Source of the DNA: Pisolithus tinctorius
Lineage: Eukaryota > Basidiomycota > Agaricomycetes > Boletales > Pisolithaceae
Assembly (NCBI GenBank): GCA_024663395.1
Contig: JANFAH010000045.1
Span: 477,701-541,700, forward strand
Reading direction: 5' to 3'
DNA length: 64,000 nt
Position numbers and translations under genes: made by a program. The notes below the pieces were generated by a model that made no database searches, was not told where the DNA came from, and worked only from the letters and a program-made list of their open reading frames with translations. This document shows positions 33,952 through 45,156 of this stretch, piece by piece; position 1 is the stretch's first letter; each line of letters opens with the position of its first letter.

Positions 33952-36230
33952 GCATCCCATCGATTGCACCAATAGTGTTGGCAAAAAATGGGAAAAATTT
34001 GGGGTTATTGTGAATAGTTGGGTGGATGGGGGCATCACTGCGTGGCAATCGTACATACTTGCTGTATATATCACGAGATGAGAATTCAAACTGAATTTTT
34101 TTGAAGTACCTGGAATGACGATTAATCCACCAAAAACAGCATGGTCAAAGACTTACTTGGAGATCGTGCCGTTCGACCTTTGAAAACGTTCACCTACATG
34201 TCTGATGGACAAACCGGTGACAGAGGTATATAGAAAGATTGCGAGTTGCTCTTTGAGTGTGACATGTTTGGAAGGACTGATTCCATGTTGTTGGAGCTCC
34301 CGCAATAAGATGTTGAATACATGCTTGTGAACTGCGAGCTCTGTACGAATTCGCTCAGGATGGCTGTTCAACAATTCAGTTACCCACCCACTCCCAGTCA
34401 GGATCGACATGTGGTATGGGATCAGGTCAGCATGCTGCGTCGCTTCTGCGACGGCCTGTAGAGTATCTGCCAACACGAGTAACAGGGATAAGAGTTGGAG
34501 GTGATGGTGGATGAGGATAAGGATGAGAAGTTTGCAGCATTGATGTTGATGTGCCTTTCATCGTTCTCATCATCTGCAGCATCAGGAGGGTCCCCACTGA
34601 TCAGGTTCCCAGATACACCCGACTCATCAGCCATGCTAGTTGTGGTTGCAGTTATTGATATCACCTATGTCTCCTCCTAAATTGGAGCTCCGCTTGAACT
34701 CTGTATGCTTATGTCATGAAGGCCTGGGACTTTTTTTTGGGTTTTTTCACCTGGATTCTTTGTGGGACTTTGTTACCGAACTAGCTCTTAATGATCAAAT
34801 GCTGGCTCATATTGGTGCAGACATGGCCCCCTACTATTGGGCGCTTACCTCTTCTAGTGGGATAGACATCGATCTAGCACTCCTCAAATCCATGGAAAAG
34901 GCAAACGAAGAGCAACTCAAGAAATTGGATGAATGTCTGGCTGAAGCCCAGAAGACAGAGGGGGAATCTGAAATATCAGACACTTTGAAGGTGAGGGCAA
35001 ACCATCTCACTCAGATAGGTGACAAGGTATATCCCAGGCGATCCCGGTTTGTGACACCAAGCTTATGGGGAATGTGTGTAGGATGTGGCTGTCACTGCCC
35101 AATGACTTGCCTTGGAGAAAACACCGGGCCTTGGGTCAAGGATAGATTTCTTCTTTGGAGATAATACCCTTATCACCAAGAACCTTGCTGGGGTGGAAAA
35201 ATGGGTCCACAGATGCTAAGCATTTCTTTCTCACTCATGTGATTTGGACAGACTCGTTGAGGAAGGGGGTTATTGGGACAGATGGAATCATCTTAAGGTG
35301 TATCGTGGCTTACATGCAGTTTCCATTTGGCAGTTTAAATTGGGTGGCGAGCTGTTGCTTGATGCTCTGTCCATGTTCACTGCTACGGAACTCATCTCCT
35401 ATAATGACTTTGTTGCACTCGCTGTCATCAGCAATACACTCATCCTCCCAAGGGTAGACTTGAAGAAAAAGGTGGGTGATCCGTCTGCTTTGTGGCGTGG
35501 TTTATAGTTCATGTCACTCATTATCCCTGCTTCCACCCAGCTCATTGCCTCTCCTGAAGTCATCTCGGTTCTTCCAGAACTGCCTGTCCTAGAAGATCTT
35601 CTGCGGAATCTCTATGACTGCCACTACGCAAAATTTTTTGTAGTGTTAGGTATGCTCTCACCGCAATCCTTATCAATGAACCCACACAAACTGACATCAA
35701 CTTTTTCTTTTCATGGAATTATTACCTTGTCCACTATGATGGGGTTCTGTCAACAGCCACACTCGAACAAACGTATTTACTCCCTTCCCGACTTTTGTCT
35801 CCCCACACTTGATACTACATGTGCGAAATGCGTATCCTCGCCTATGCACAACTATTGGAATCATATCGGAGCATGACACTAGAGAGTCTCAGTGGCACGT
35901 TTGGTGTGAGTGTTGACTACATCGACAGGTGGGTCGATTTTTCTTTTTGGTTGGATGTACTGAAGGGACTGGCATAGGGAACTCTCACGGTTCATTGCAA
36001 ATGGGCGGTTGCATTGCATGATCGATAAAGTGCATGGGATCATGGAGACAACCAGACTGTCGATCAAGACGGCACAGTATGAGAAAGTGGTCAAGCAGGG
36101 TGATGTACTGTTGAATTCCCTGCAGAGACTCAGTAAAGTACTGTACTGATCACTGGCTGGCATTAGTGTGGACTTTCCTTGCGTAATCATAAACTGATCT
36201 GGCATTGTCAGTTCACATTATTATCTGACC

Positions 36231-36340
36231 ATTTTGGACATCGAGGGATGTGCCATTATCCAATGAAATAGCAATCCAAGGTGACCAGCACACCACATAC
36301 AGGTTCAGCAATGGGTCTGTCATTGTCACTAGTGGTGTTC
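36231..36340 (+). pseudogene. Fragment related to the 5' part of the BTB gene at 7.98 kb
   Basis: About 105 bp aligns with 7,970-8,083: a shared GCCATTATCCAATG core, then a GGTTC...AATGG/GATGG...GTTATTGTCA-like BTB start (NGSVIVT). The frame is not sustained afterwards. It lies 80 bp past the RPN7-like gene end. It is a relic of a second copy. Confidence 0.5.
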
Positions 36341-36567
36341 AAAATAAACTTAGCATGGGAAATTCACAGTGGCAGTGAAGGGCACCTGCCAATTTGCAGC
36401 AGGCACATGCATGTGACCACTGAGGCCAGAAACCCTGTGACATCACCACCGTCAGCCACCGTCAGCCACCTCGGCCCCATTGCACCCCTTGCTGGCATCG
36501 TCAGCACAGCTGGGCATGCCATATGTGGTCACGTCCCATTGGCAATAGCATGATTGAGCACGATCGG
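36341..36567. other. Unassigned sequence between BTB relic and LTR-like unit A2
   Basis: No recognisable gene; the ATCGG target duplicate of unit A2 is at 36563-36567. Confidence 0.4.
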
Positions 36568-38423
36568 TGTCACACACCAAAGGTGTTGTGGACATGGTTA
36601 CAGCTGACTCTGCCTAACTTGTTGACGAGTTGCGCACAATGCCCAAGCATGCAGATGAAGACTAAAGGCCTCATGCGTAGAAAGACTGTTGGACGTTAAC
36701 AGTCATCCTTCGCACAAGAACGAGTCGTCAGTGCTAAAGAGAAAAGAGGAAGCGAGTTAAGCGCACGTTAAAGGTTTTTAGCATCCGTGTACAGCATTCT
36801 GGTTTTCGTCGTATCTCCACTGTTTCCAAAGATATCGACTCCATTCCCACACTCGCTGAAAGTGCTCAGCCCCACAATTCTTCCTTCCAAATTTGGAGAG
36901 GATCCTCACACCCTGTGCGTTTCTACAGCACTCCATCCATTAGACACTCATTTCGCTAAGTCCATCAATCATGGCCACCTCTTCATCGATCATCTCGCTT
37001 GTCTTGTTTGCCAGAGACAGTGGCTACGTATATCTGCCAGGCATTCCCACCAGCTTCCATCCTGAAGCCCCCTGGTTCATCCCATCATTGTCAGCCCTGT
37101 CTTGTCCCATGCAGCTTGGTCAGCGTGTTCTCCTTGTCAGTATGACTTCCAGAAGGACGTTCTTTGGTCGCCTCAGGTCTGTCACTCAGTTAGAAAGGTC
37201 TTATGTGGTCGTTTCAGTCTCCCCGGTTGATGAAGCATATGGATTGTTCCTCCCTGCTCCCTGCACCGTCTTTATTCCAGTCTCGTCCATCATTCTTCCT
37301 GCATTGCAACAGCTGCAGTATAATCTACTGTCCTCCAGCCTCCCTGATTGCATTCATGATGAGTATGACATGCATCTTGCCTTCTTACTGCAAGATCCAG
37401 CAGAAGACATCCCCCCTTCTCCTCCTCCTCCATCAGAGCCCCATTCATGAAGTTTTTGTTAACTTCGCTGAGAGGATGGAAGGGTGGGAGACGCAATCAC
37501 GTATGCTCTCAATGCCCCACAGACCCCCAATGCCCTAGCCCCCTTTGATGCCTGACTCATGCCCTTCAATTCTGGAATTAATACTTCCCTATCTGGAAAC
37601 ACCGTCCATCTGTCATGCCATCTTTGGATCTAGAGATGTCTCCACCAAGATCTAACTTGCATCGCCACCCCCTAATGTGATATCAGTGCGCTTACTCAGT
37701 TTCTGATTCTATTTGACTCATTTTGTGATATTTTTGACTATCCTTGACTCGTTTATTGCCAATACTTACCAATCTTCTTTGCTTGCTTCCTTTTCATTTC
37801 TCACTTACTCATCATGATTACCCAGTCCTTACTCATTACTTACCAAGTGTTTGTGCCTTGTTTGTCACAAGCTGTGCTCCCCCCACAGTATATAAACCCC
37901 CATGTACTTAGCTACCAAAAAAAAAGCAATTCAGAAGTCACTCAGCAGCCAGTTCAGTGCATATCTCGTCATCAACAGTTGAGGCTCATTCGGAAGAGTC
38001 TATCTGTCACCATCCATCATCCTTGGTAGTTGAGGCTCCATCAAGGGTCTATCTACCTTCATTCATCATCAGCAGTATCATCAGTGCTTAGTCAGCAACC
38101 TCTTGTTTAGTCATTCTTCCACTCCTGCGTAACTCGTCATCGACTTGCGCCAGGAGCACATCCTATTGAAATCCATTACTCCCAAGTCCTTTCAGCTGAA
38201 CACCCCTGCTCTGTTCAGCATCCCCTTCTCAATCAGTGTTCATTCATCCTCTCCTGCGTAACTCGTCGACGACTTGTGCCAGGAGCCCTCTACTCGAAGT
38301 CCCCCCCACACATTTAGGTTTCTCTGCACTCCAGGTTCCGCGGAGGCAAACCACCACTCGCACATTATTTGTCTTTGGTGTTGGTTTGGTTGGTTTATAC
38401 TGCCTTTCCACACTTTGACTCAC
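36568..38423 (+). mobile_element. LTR-like unit A2 (solo), 1856 bp, TSD ATCGG
   Basis: Begins TGTCACACACC and ends TTTGACTCAC; ATCGG at 36563-36567 and 38424-38428. TATATAAA at 37889-37896 lies about 530 bp before the 3' end. It carries the 159-codon ORF upstream of that box. Confidence 0.78.
36971..37450 (+). CDS. Conserved 159-aa ORF inside LTR-like unit A2
   Basis: Same length and largely the same protein as the frame in A1, starting MATSSSIISLVLFARDSGY. The shared frame despite many base changes suggests it was selected while the family was active. It lies about 440 bp upstream of the LTR's own TATA box, so it would need another promoter or transcription from an upstream element. No recognised domain. 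Confidence 0.5.
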   Translation: MATSSSIISLVLFARDSGYVYLPGIPTSFHPEAPWFIPSLSALSCPMQLGQRVLLVSMTSRRTFFGRLRSVTQLERSYVVVSVSPVDEAYGLFLPAPCTVFIPVSSIILPALQQLQYNLLSSSLPDCIHDEYDMHLAFLLQDPAEDIPPSPPPPSEPHS

Positions 38424-38428
38424 ATCGG

Positions 38429-38743
38429 GCTCCGTCGCCCCCAGCTTGGAAGCTTCTGTGGGATCATATACACACATCACCCATTTCATTACATACAAGT
38501 CGATGATTGTGCTCGACAATGTTCCCCATGATGGTGTGATTTTGGGGGATTGGAATGATGATCATGTCACCTTACACAGTGACCTAGCAGACTTCGAGAG
38601 ACCCAAAAAAATGAAAATTGAAGTTGCCATATGATGTGTATGACAGTAATATGTACAGCATGCAAAGACGACAATGATGATGATGACATAGTTTAAGTAT
38701 TAAGAAGGAGAAGAAAAAGACAAAATGATGTTGACATGCATCA
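38429..38743 (+). other. Unassigned; short possible exon
   Basis: An open stretch at about 38,500-38,634 ends DLADFERPKKMKIEVAI and could be a terminal exon, but I cannot name the protein or find its other exons. Confidence 0.25.
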
Positions 38744-40122
38744 CTACTGATCATTGCTGGATTGCCCCATCAAAGGAATGTCATGGACTTCGTCGGCAAG
38801 GTGACAATGGCGTTCCCCATCTCTGGGATGCCATTTGCAAGTGTCCAAGATTGCCTTGAGGAGTCTTGTGTGTCCTAGACTGGCAGCACTTCCATAAGCC
38901 TTGAGGAAGCCTTCCTCGTCACCTTGGAATCTGAAGGGAAACATCATCAGAGACTCAGAGGGCAGAGTTTGCCAGGAGGAGCTCAGGAGGCAGTGGCACG
39001 AACAAACTGACTTACTCATTGAGAAATTCCATCGCAATGACACCTCGCTGGTGGTGCTTCATATTGAACTGCTGCCCATGCTTCCCATTGTGGTGGTGGT
39101 GTGGCCAGTCCTTGAGTGGAACATACAGGCCAAGTCATGGCTCGCCTTCCGTCCAGTGGTGCACTACATCCCTCCAGGAGTCAGATTTTGGCATCAGAGT
39201 CCCATTGACGTGCAAGACTGGCACATTTGGGATGCGAAGAGGGACTGAGGGGCAGGTGCTGGTCCTCTGTGGTCCGACATGAGAAGGGAGGGACGTCGAG
39301 ATGGAGATATCAATGTCTGATGGCTGGATGACCCATGGTATCCTGAACTGTGTGAGAGTTGGCTGTAAACCGAAGGCAGGTGTGTGGAAATGGGCAGCTG
39401 GGACAGAAATGGACTGGACTGCTGGGAATGATGAGGTTGTGCCAGTCCAAAGGACTGGGAATGCATTTAAGTGGGACTGGGCAGCTGGGACAGAAACAGA
39501 CTGGGTTGCTGGATGCACCGAGGCCATGGTCTGTGCAGGTGACCAGTGGACTGATGTGTGCAACTAGTCAGTTGGTGCAGTAGAATTGTTATAGCATTTA
39601 TGGACTCACTGATCGCTGGCATTACCTGATGCGACACTGCTTCAGGTCAAGCCAAGTATGTCAAGGGCAAGGCTAGGGCCTTCGCAACCAAGTTGCTCAT
39701 GTCGCTGAGCTGTTGGCAGACTTCTTTCATGGTCGAGTGCAGCGAGGCCATGTCTGCTGTTAGCGATGCATGGGCCATGTTGAGTGCCTCGGTGGAGGCT
39801 GGCCTGGCGAGTGCAGCTTCACCTGCAAATGAACCATTGGCCTCGCGTGAGACTGGATGCAGTGCATCGCTGTGGTCGTTTTCGTAACAGTGTAATTTGT
39901 CAAGCAAGTAGTGCATTAGTGTATCACACTGTATTGGTGGCGTGGAGCAAAAGAGAAGTCAGTGCGACACAAGCTGATCAACTACTGCACACCCAGATAG
40001 GAAAGAGGGCAACTCACATGCTTGCCTTCTGCCCACCCTCCCCACCACTGGACCCATGTGAGGGTCCATCACTGCCCCAGTGGGGCAAACATGAATCTGT
40101 ATTGCGCCCCACCCTGACAGTA

Positions 40123-40857
40123 TGTCAAGTCCGGGCCTACTCTGACCAACTCTGACACTATATAAGGTCTAGAGAAAGGTTTGGAAGCAAGTCTGACACA
40201 AGGAAACGGAACTCCGACTAGCAGAGTGTTGGCAGGAATGAAGACCACTGAGACAAAGGCAGAGTGGAGTGAGGGCATCAGGTTTAGCTCATGTGCTACC
40301 CCCTTGCACGATCTCAGCCCTCGTATTTCAGAGGGAGAGTACAGACGGAGGGTCAGAGATAACTCTGACAGGCAGAAGTCAGAGACAGAAGGAGTAGGAA
40401 CTAAGTTGATATTCATACTGAAGAACAGTGGAGTATGATACATGCTTTTATACTGTTACAGAGGTACAGTAACCGGAACTGGAACTGACATATGGAGACC
40501 CAGAAATTTTCAAGTAAAAACTTCCTAGACAACGAATGAAGGGTATACGGAGGACATACGAATGGGTAACATAGAACATCCAGAAAAGGAAACAGTCCAG
40601 ATGCTGGACCATGCGGTGCATGCACTGCAGAGTACCTGACTGCACACTGTCAGGGAGAAGTCTGAAGGTAGTCACATGACCACTCAGAGAACGGTCCGCT
40701 CAGTCCGGTAGGAGAGCAACACAAGTCTGATGGCAGTCAGAGCGGAGATGGCTCGTAACCAACAGAAGTTGGGCAGAGTTGGTGTGGAGTGAGTGAATGA
40801 CTGGCGGAGGACGGTGCAGAGTGAGTAGGGACCTAGAATGAATGCACGGTTATGACA
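40123..40857 (-). mobile_element. Solo LTR C1, 735 bp, TSD CAGTA
   Basis: Minus-orientation copy beginning TGTCATAACCGTGC and ending GACTTGACA, with CAGTA at 40118-40122 and 40858-40862. It sits within the HxxR-motif region of the recombinase gene. Together with C2 it forms a large imperfect inverted repeat. Confidence 0.8.
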
Positions 40858-41479
40858 CAGTAACAATGTGTCGAGAACGTACCAGGAATCCCAGACACCA
40901 CTACCGCTTCATTAATCCACTTCTGCACCATGTCATGGGAAAGCAGCTCGCCATTTACACTGATAGTGGGAAACAGGAAGTCCTCATTGGCCATCAGCCG
41001 GTCAAGATGCACAAGCTTCACCCACCTTATCCAGAACACAAGGCATAGGAAGGCATCACATGCCTTGCCCATATCAGGGTGTGGATAAATCTTATAGCGA
41101 TTACCTTTGGTAGGAAGAAGATCAGATATGCATTGCCATGCCATGATGAAGATGGATGGATGCACTTCGCAAGTTGGCTTCCCTCATCCCCTTGTCCAGC
41201 TTTTTCTGCCATCCCTTTTGGTTTCTCAAGTGGATCTCAAAGTAAGTGTTGAGTTCGTTTATAGTGAGTGTGTGTTCCTTGCCTCGCAGGTATTTCATGA
41301 ACACAGCATTGATGACAGTCCCATCGAGCTGGACATCTCTGCGCTTCAATTTCACCAGTTTGTAGTTCCTGTTGTGGGTCGCTGTCAAAACTGTTGTTAA
41401 CATCGCAGATAGAGCGCTAGCACTTTCCTTGTCCAGAGCGTGAATGCAATGGCACCACAGGCCAAGTATTCGAGGTGCC

Positions 41480-42193
41480 TGTCATAACCGTGCGTTCACA
41501 TTAAGCCCTTACTCACTCTGCGCCCTACTCCGCTGGTCATTCACTCACTCTGCACCAACTCTGCCCAACTTCTGTTGGTTGCGAACCATCTCTGCTCCGA
41601 CTGCTGTCGGACTTGTGTCGCTCTCCTACCGGACTGGGCAGTCCGTCCTCTGAGGGGTCATGTGACTACCTTCACAGTCAGGTACTCTGCAGCACACTCA
41701 CTGCATGGTCCAGCGCCTGGACTGTTTCCTTTTCTGGATGTTCTGTGTTACCCGTTCATATGTCCTCCATCTACCCTTCATTCGTCGTCCAGGAGGTTTT
41801 ACTTGAAAATTTATGAGTCTCCATATGTCAGTTCCGATTCCAATTACTGTACCTCCGTAGCAGTATAAAAGCATGTACTGTACTCTGCTGTTCTTCAGTA
41901 CGAATATCAACTTAGTTCCTACTCCCTCTGATTCCGTCTTCTGCCTGTCGGAGTTATCTCCAACTCTCCGTCTGTACTCTCCCTCTGAAATACGAGGGCT
42001 GAGATCGTGCAAGGGGGTAGCGCACGAGCTAAACCCGACACCCTCACTCTGCTCTGCCTTTGTCTCGGCGGTCCTCGTTCCTGCCAACACTCTGCTAGTC
42101 AGAGTTCTGTTCTTCTGTGTCGGACTTGCTTCCGAACCCTTCTCTAGACCTTGTTTAGCGTCGGAGTTGGTCAGAGTAGGCCCAGACTTGACA
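41480..42193 (+). mobile_element. Solo LTR C2, 714 bp, TSD GTGCC
   Basis: Plus-orientation copy of the same LTR, flanked by GTGCC at 41475-41479 and 42194-42198. It contains GTATAAAAG near 41,862 as a likely TATA box. Confidence 0.8.
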
Positions 42194-42864
42194 GTGCCAT
42201 GTGATTGTTAGCTTTGCTTTGTTACTCAAGCACTTGGTCATCGGCAGCCCTTGCAAGCCTGTCATCGCAAGATGAATATACTGCAATGGAACATCGAGGG
42301 GACTTACAGATTCTGACCAGGTGAGGATCCGATCCATGTACTCCTTTTTCATGGCTCCTGAGTGCATTCACTCAGCCCCTTCAGAGTTAACTTTGTGCCT
42401 GATAGATGCAACAATGTCATCAACTTCTGCTGAAAGGACCGGGTTACCTTCCCATTGGTGTTGTGCATCATTGTGATGCCATCACCCACAGAATGTTGTG
42501 CCCTCGCTGTTGGGAGGAACAGTGCATCAAGGGTATTAGTCAATGAGTACAGGGGTAAAATGAGTGGTCAGAGCACACACACCTCGTCCCACAACATCTT
42601 GAATGCTGCTTGAATTCCGTCAATCGTGCTCTGGCTACAATTCTCCTGGAATCCCTTCCATGAAAGGTAAAGTGCCAATGCTTTATCTGAGCACTGGTTT
42701 GGCACACACTCAAACGCGTTCTTGAAATTGGGATCACTGTAGACTTCCGAGTTGTCTACAGCATGGCTCAGAGCTGACAGCGTCCCCTCTGCTGGAAAGT
42801 GGCTCCCCAGCCACAAGCGTGCTTGACAGACATGCCTAAAGTATGTTGCCCTTGTCTTTGCTGC

Positions 42865-44158
42865 TCACAGGTGAGTTTGCTTGCCGGCTTCCTTGATTTG
42901 ATGGACAGTATGCAAGCTCAGCAGTTCACCACAAATGGATCCCTTGTTGGATGAGAAATGCATGGTTCTGCTTGTGTCAGAATCACCTTCACCCCCTTCA
43001 TCTGTGATGATTTTTTGGTTGTCTACATCATCACCATCAGAATCCGAGTCTTCATTACCATGCATGAATGCATGCTCCCATTCCAGAGCTACCAGTGCAT
43101 TGTCCAGCTTGTCCCAGTCATTGAGGAGGCAGCAAGTTACCTCACATGTCATTTTGTGCCCCACACCACCACCACAGAACTACATGAACATGTCTCAGTC
43201 AACAAACCTTTGAGGATTGTGGTGTTAGAGAGCTTGCAAGAAATCAGAATAAATGGAAATCTTACATGTTGATGTAGTACCAGTCCCAATCTTCATCTTT
43301 TTCTACTTCTTGGCAAGTGATTGAGGTGCCAAAAAGACTTGATGTATGCCCAAAATGAAATGCTGGAATGATATGTATGGCATGAACAACATTGTTCAGG
43401 TCAACAAATCCAAACACATTGTCAAGATCATCTTCAGGATAGAACCCAATGTGGGGCAGATGATGAGAGGCCCAGCCTGACTTGAAATGCTGATCATGAG
43501 TGAACCATTGCACCCACAGCAAGTCAATGCATTTGAGTGAACAATCATTGAGCTCAGGTCTGTTATACTGGATCTCAACATGGAAGATGCCAATTATATG
43601 TGCATACCAATAGGGGTGGGGGTTATCTTCATCCTCATGCGAAAGGACCATAATGTCAGGGTGGGTGCAGGGGTTGACTGAATCCTGCATATGGTGAAGG
43701 TTGTATGTTGTATAATTCACACATAGTAACTTGTGTTTGTAGAGACAGTTTTTGATGATGATCAGGTGATTTTGTTGAGTAACTGTAAATTCTTTGCTCT
43801 CACTGTTGTCTGATATATCACCTAGCAGGCAGCCGAGGATGTGGTTCTTCATGTGTCTGACAAAATCCTAGTCAATAGCCATCAATAGCAGTTATCAAAG
43901 GCAGATTAGATCATGACTTACTCTCACTGCAGGATCATTCTTGTTTGCAGATACAAACCTTGTTATGTCAGTGTAATTTTTTTGCTCTGTGCCATCTGGT
44001 AGTGAACTTCCAGTGACCACTTTGGAAGTGGTTCATTATCAATGAAGTCAGGTGCAGCCTGTTGCATCTGTTGCAAAAGACACTCACATTGTTGGTGCTT
44101 CACAATGCCATGGGCAAAGGCAATCTTGTTGGTTCTGGAGTAGAAGCACTTGACATGG
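42865..44158 (-). pseudogene. C-terminal remnant of a Plavaka-like (CACTA-type) transposase gene
   Basis: From 43,852 downward: MKNHILGCLLGDI, LLCVNYTTYNLHHMQDSVNPCTHPDIMVLSHEDED, HPYWYAHIIGIFHVEI, LLWVQWF, LPHIGFYPEDDLDNVFGFVDLNNVVHAIHIIPAF and WYYINM. This matches the C-terminal region seen in Agaricomycete Plavaka-type genes. Then GGGVGHKMTCEV (about 43,165) is preceded by an in-frame TAG. Upstream (43,900-44,150) is a partially open stretch with stops. No DDE core or termini were identified. Family assignment is from memory of the C-terminal pattern. Confidence 0.5.
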
Positions 44159-44392
44159 TGTCACACACCAAAGGTGTTGTGGACATGGTTACAGCTGACT
44201 CTGCCTAACTTGTTGATGAGTTGTGTGCAATGCCCATGCATGCAGATGAAGACTAAAGGCCTCATGTGTAGAAAGACTGCTGGATGTGAGCAGTCATCCT
44301 TCACACAAGAACAAGTTGTCAAAGCTAAAGAGAAGAGAGGAAGTGAGTTAAGTGTGCATTAAAAGGTTTTTAGCACCTGTGTATGGCATTCC
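44159..44392 (+). mobile_element. LTR-like unit A5, 5' fragment
   Basis: TGTCACACACC start followed by about 230 bp of the A family up to GTGTATGGCATTCC, where similarity stops. Probably cut by a later insertion or deletion. Confidence 0.7.
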
Positions 44393-45156
44393 AGTGTGGG
44401 ACACAACTTCTGGGAAGCATGCAACTAGGGGAAGGGTGAAGGGAGAATTCCCTAGGATTGTCCCAAGGGGTGCTGTGTGGAAGGAGAAGTCAAGAAAGGG
44501 CTTAGGAGTGGTGGGGAAATTCGAGCGAGAGCTGCAGAATTTAATTCCAGGCAGATGTAGATGTGTGAGGAACAGGGAGATGGGTATACGAAATTCTGAG
44601 AGGTTGCTATGTGTCAAGAGGAGTGAATTTGAAGCGAAGGGATATGGGGTTAGGTGTGCAGGGCTGGAGGATGCAGGAAACACAAAGACCTCTGGGGACA
44701 CTGAAGACACTGTAGGCTCTATTTACACACTTAGACTCTAGAAGCTCTTGAACTTGCAGAACACACACAGATAGTGACTCCAAAGGTGGGTGGTATATTT
44801 CTGACCTCATGGCAGAATTATATAGTACAGGGAAAGTAGGTACAAGTCAGAGTAAGGTGGGGCGGAAAAACTAAAAGACCAGAAAATAAAGGAAAGGATG
44901 TCAGATGTCAGTGAAATACAGATGCACATGATATAGTCCACTGGGTAGAAGACAAGAGTAAGGACAGGACAATGGTAAGGGGTATCTTCCAACAGAATGA
45001 GAGTATGCATACAAGTGGGAGGTGGAGCTGAGTGGCACAGGAGGGCAGAGTGTAGTGTACTGGCACGAAGTCCAGTTTGTGGAATTTAGGGCAACAGGGG
45101 AAACTGGAGTTTTTTAGAGGTAAGTGGCATGGATGACTGGTGACATGGCTGAGTGG
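44393..45156. other. Unassigned sequence between two A-family units
   Basis: Begins TGTGGGACACAAC at about 44,395, which could be an LTR start, but I could not pair it with an end. Long open stretches lack recognisable domains. Confidence 0.3.

Larger units (their letters stand above)
25161..34664 (-). pseudogene. Harbinger B transposase, split by chromovirus, three stops
   Basis: The N-terminal region (34,664-34,153) contains LIPYHMSILTGSGWVTELLNSHPERIR and LKEQLAIFLYTSVTGLSIRHVGERFQ. The first catalytic Asp motif GAIDG is at about 33,960, immediately beside the Gypsy A insertion. The remainder (25,878-25,161) has MQNHKGFTSQNCLL, YYLADAGFPNCPQLL and LPDESEEVIG. TGA codons at about 25,806, 25,626 and 25,428 all fall where relatives have Arg (CGA). 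The last residues end at 25161. A dead copy. Confidence 0.8.
21310..34787. mobile_element. Harbinger B, about 115-bp TIRs, TSD TTA, twice interrupted
   Basis: The left end GAGCTAGTTCGG (21310) and right end CCGAACTAGCTC (ending 34787) begin terminal inverted repeats that match over roughly 115 bp, with TTA at 21307-21309 and 34788-34790. Removing the LTR-like unit (22945-24754) and the chromovirus (25884-33951) with one copy of each 5-bp target duplication leaves about 3.6 kb, close to Harbinger A. The cargo is an interrupted Myb-like ORF1 (plus) and an interrupted transposase (minus). Confidence 0.85.
21136..36148 (+). pseudogene. RPN7-like proteasome lid subunit, split by transposon and broken
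   Basis: The N-terminal part (NTVLPIPNLSLPRHLFTLINSSLGHLHD, 21,145-21,270) lies left of the Harbinger B element. The rest lies right of it: MAPYYWALT (34,823), KANEEQLKKLDECLAEAQKTEGESEISDTLK (34,890-34,990), LVEEGGYWDRWNHLKVYRGLHAVSIWQFK (35,250), ELISYNDFVALAVISNTL (35,390), EVISVLPELPVLEDLLRNLYDCHY (35,555), [19 protein letters not shown] (35,835) and a final exon ending KVVKQGDVLLNSLQRLSKVLY at 36148. This is Rpn7/PSMD6. Besides the insertion there is a one-base frame break near 21,272 and a TGA in place of Arg at about 35,812. It is divergent from the RPN6-like copy with about 80 bp between their starts. Confidence 0.75.
38744..42816 (-). pseudogene. Tyrosine recombinase-like (Crypton/DIRS-type) gene, broken by two solo LTRs
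   Basis: Minus-strand pieces in order: MWLGSHFPAEGTLSALSHAV and SDKALALYLSWKGFQENCSQSTIDGIQAAF (42,816-42,570); AMKKEYMDRILTWSE (about 42,340); ATHNRNYKLVKLKRRDVQLDGTVINAVF (41,380); YKIYPHPDMGKACDAF and NEDFLFPTISVNGELL (41,100-40,960); THC then, across a solo LTR, GGAQYRFMFAPLGQ (about 40,100); WWGGWAEG; YLLDKLHCYENDHSDAL (39,916-39,860); a linker; and a C-terminal WRDVVHHWTEGEP...LKDWPHHHHNG...MEFLNEFQGDEEGFLKAYGSA (39,180-38,870). This repeated Agaricomycete family resembles tyrosine recombinases. The expected HCFRR motif reads HCYCQ here, so a catalytic Arg is lost, and a TGA follows FAPLGQ. Confidence 0.55.

Noticed and set aside
35205..35265. Stop codon in the RPN7-like gene near 35,219
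   Set aside because: A GTGGAA...GGACAG intron of about 59 nt covers it and joins the flanking protein in frame.
40123..42193. Terminal inverted repeats of a DNA transposon
   Set aside because: Each arm has its own different 5-bp duplication (CAGTA and GTGCC) and LTR-type ends, so they are two independent solo LTRs.
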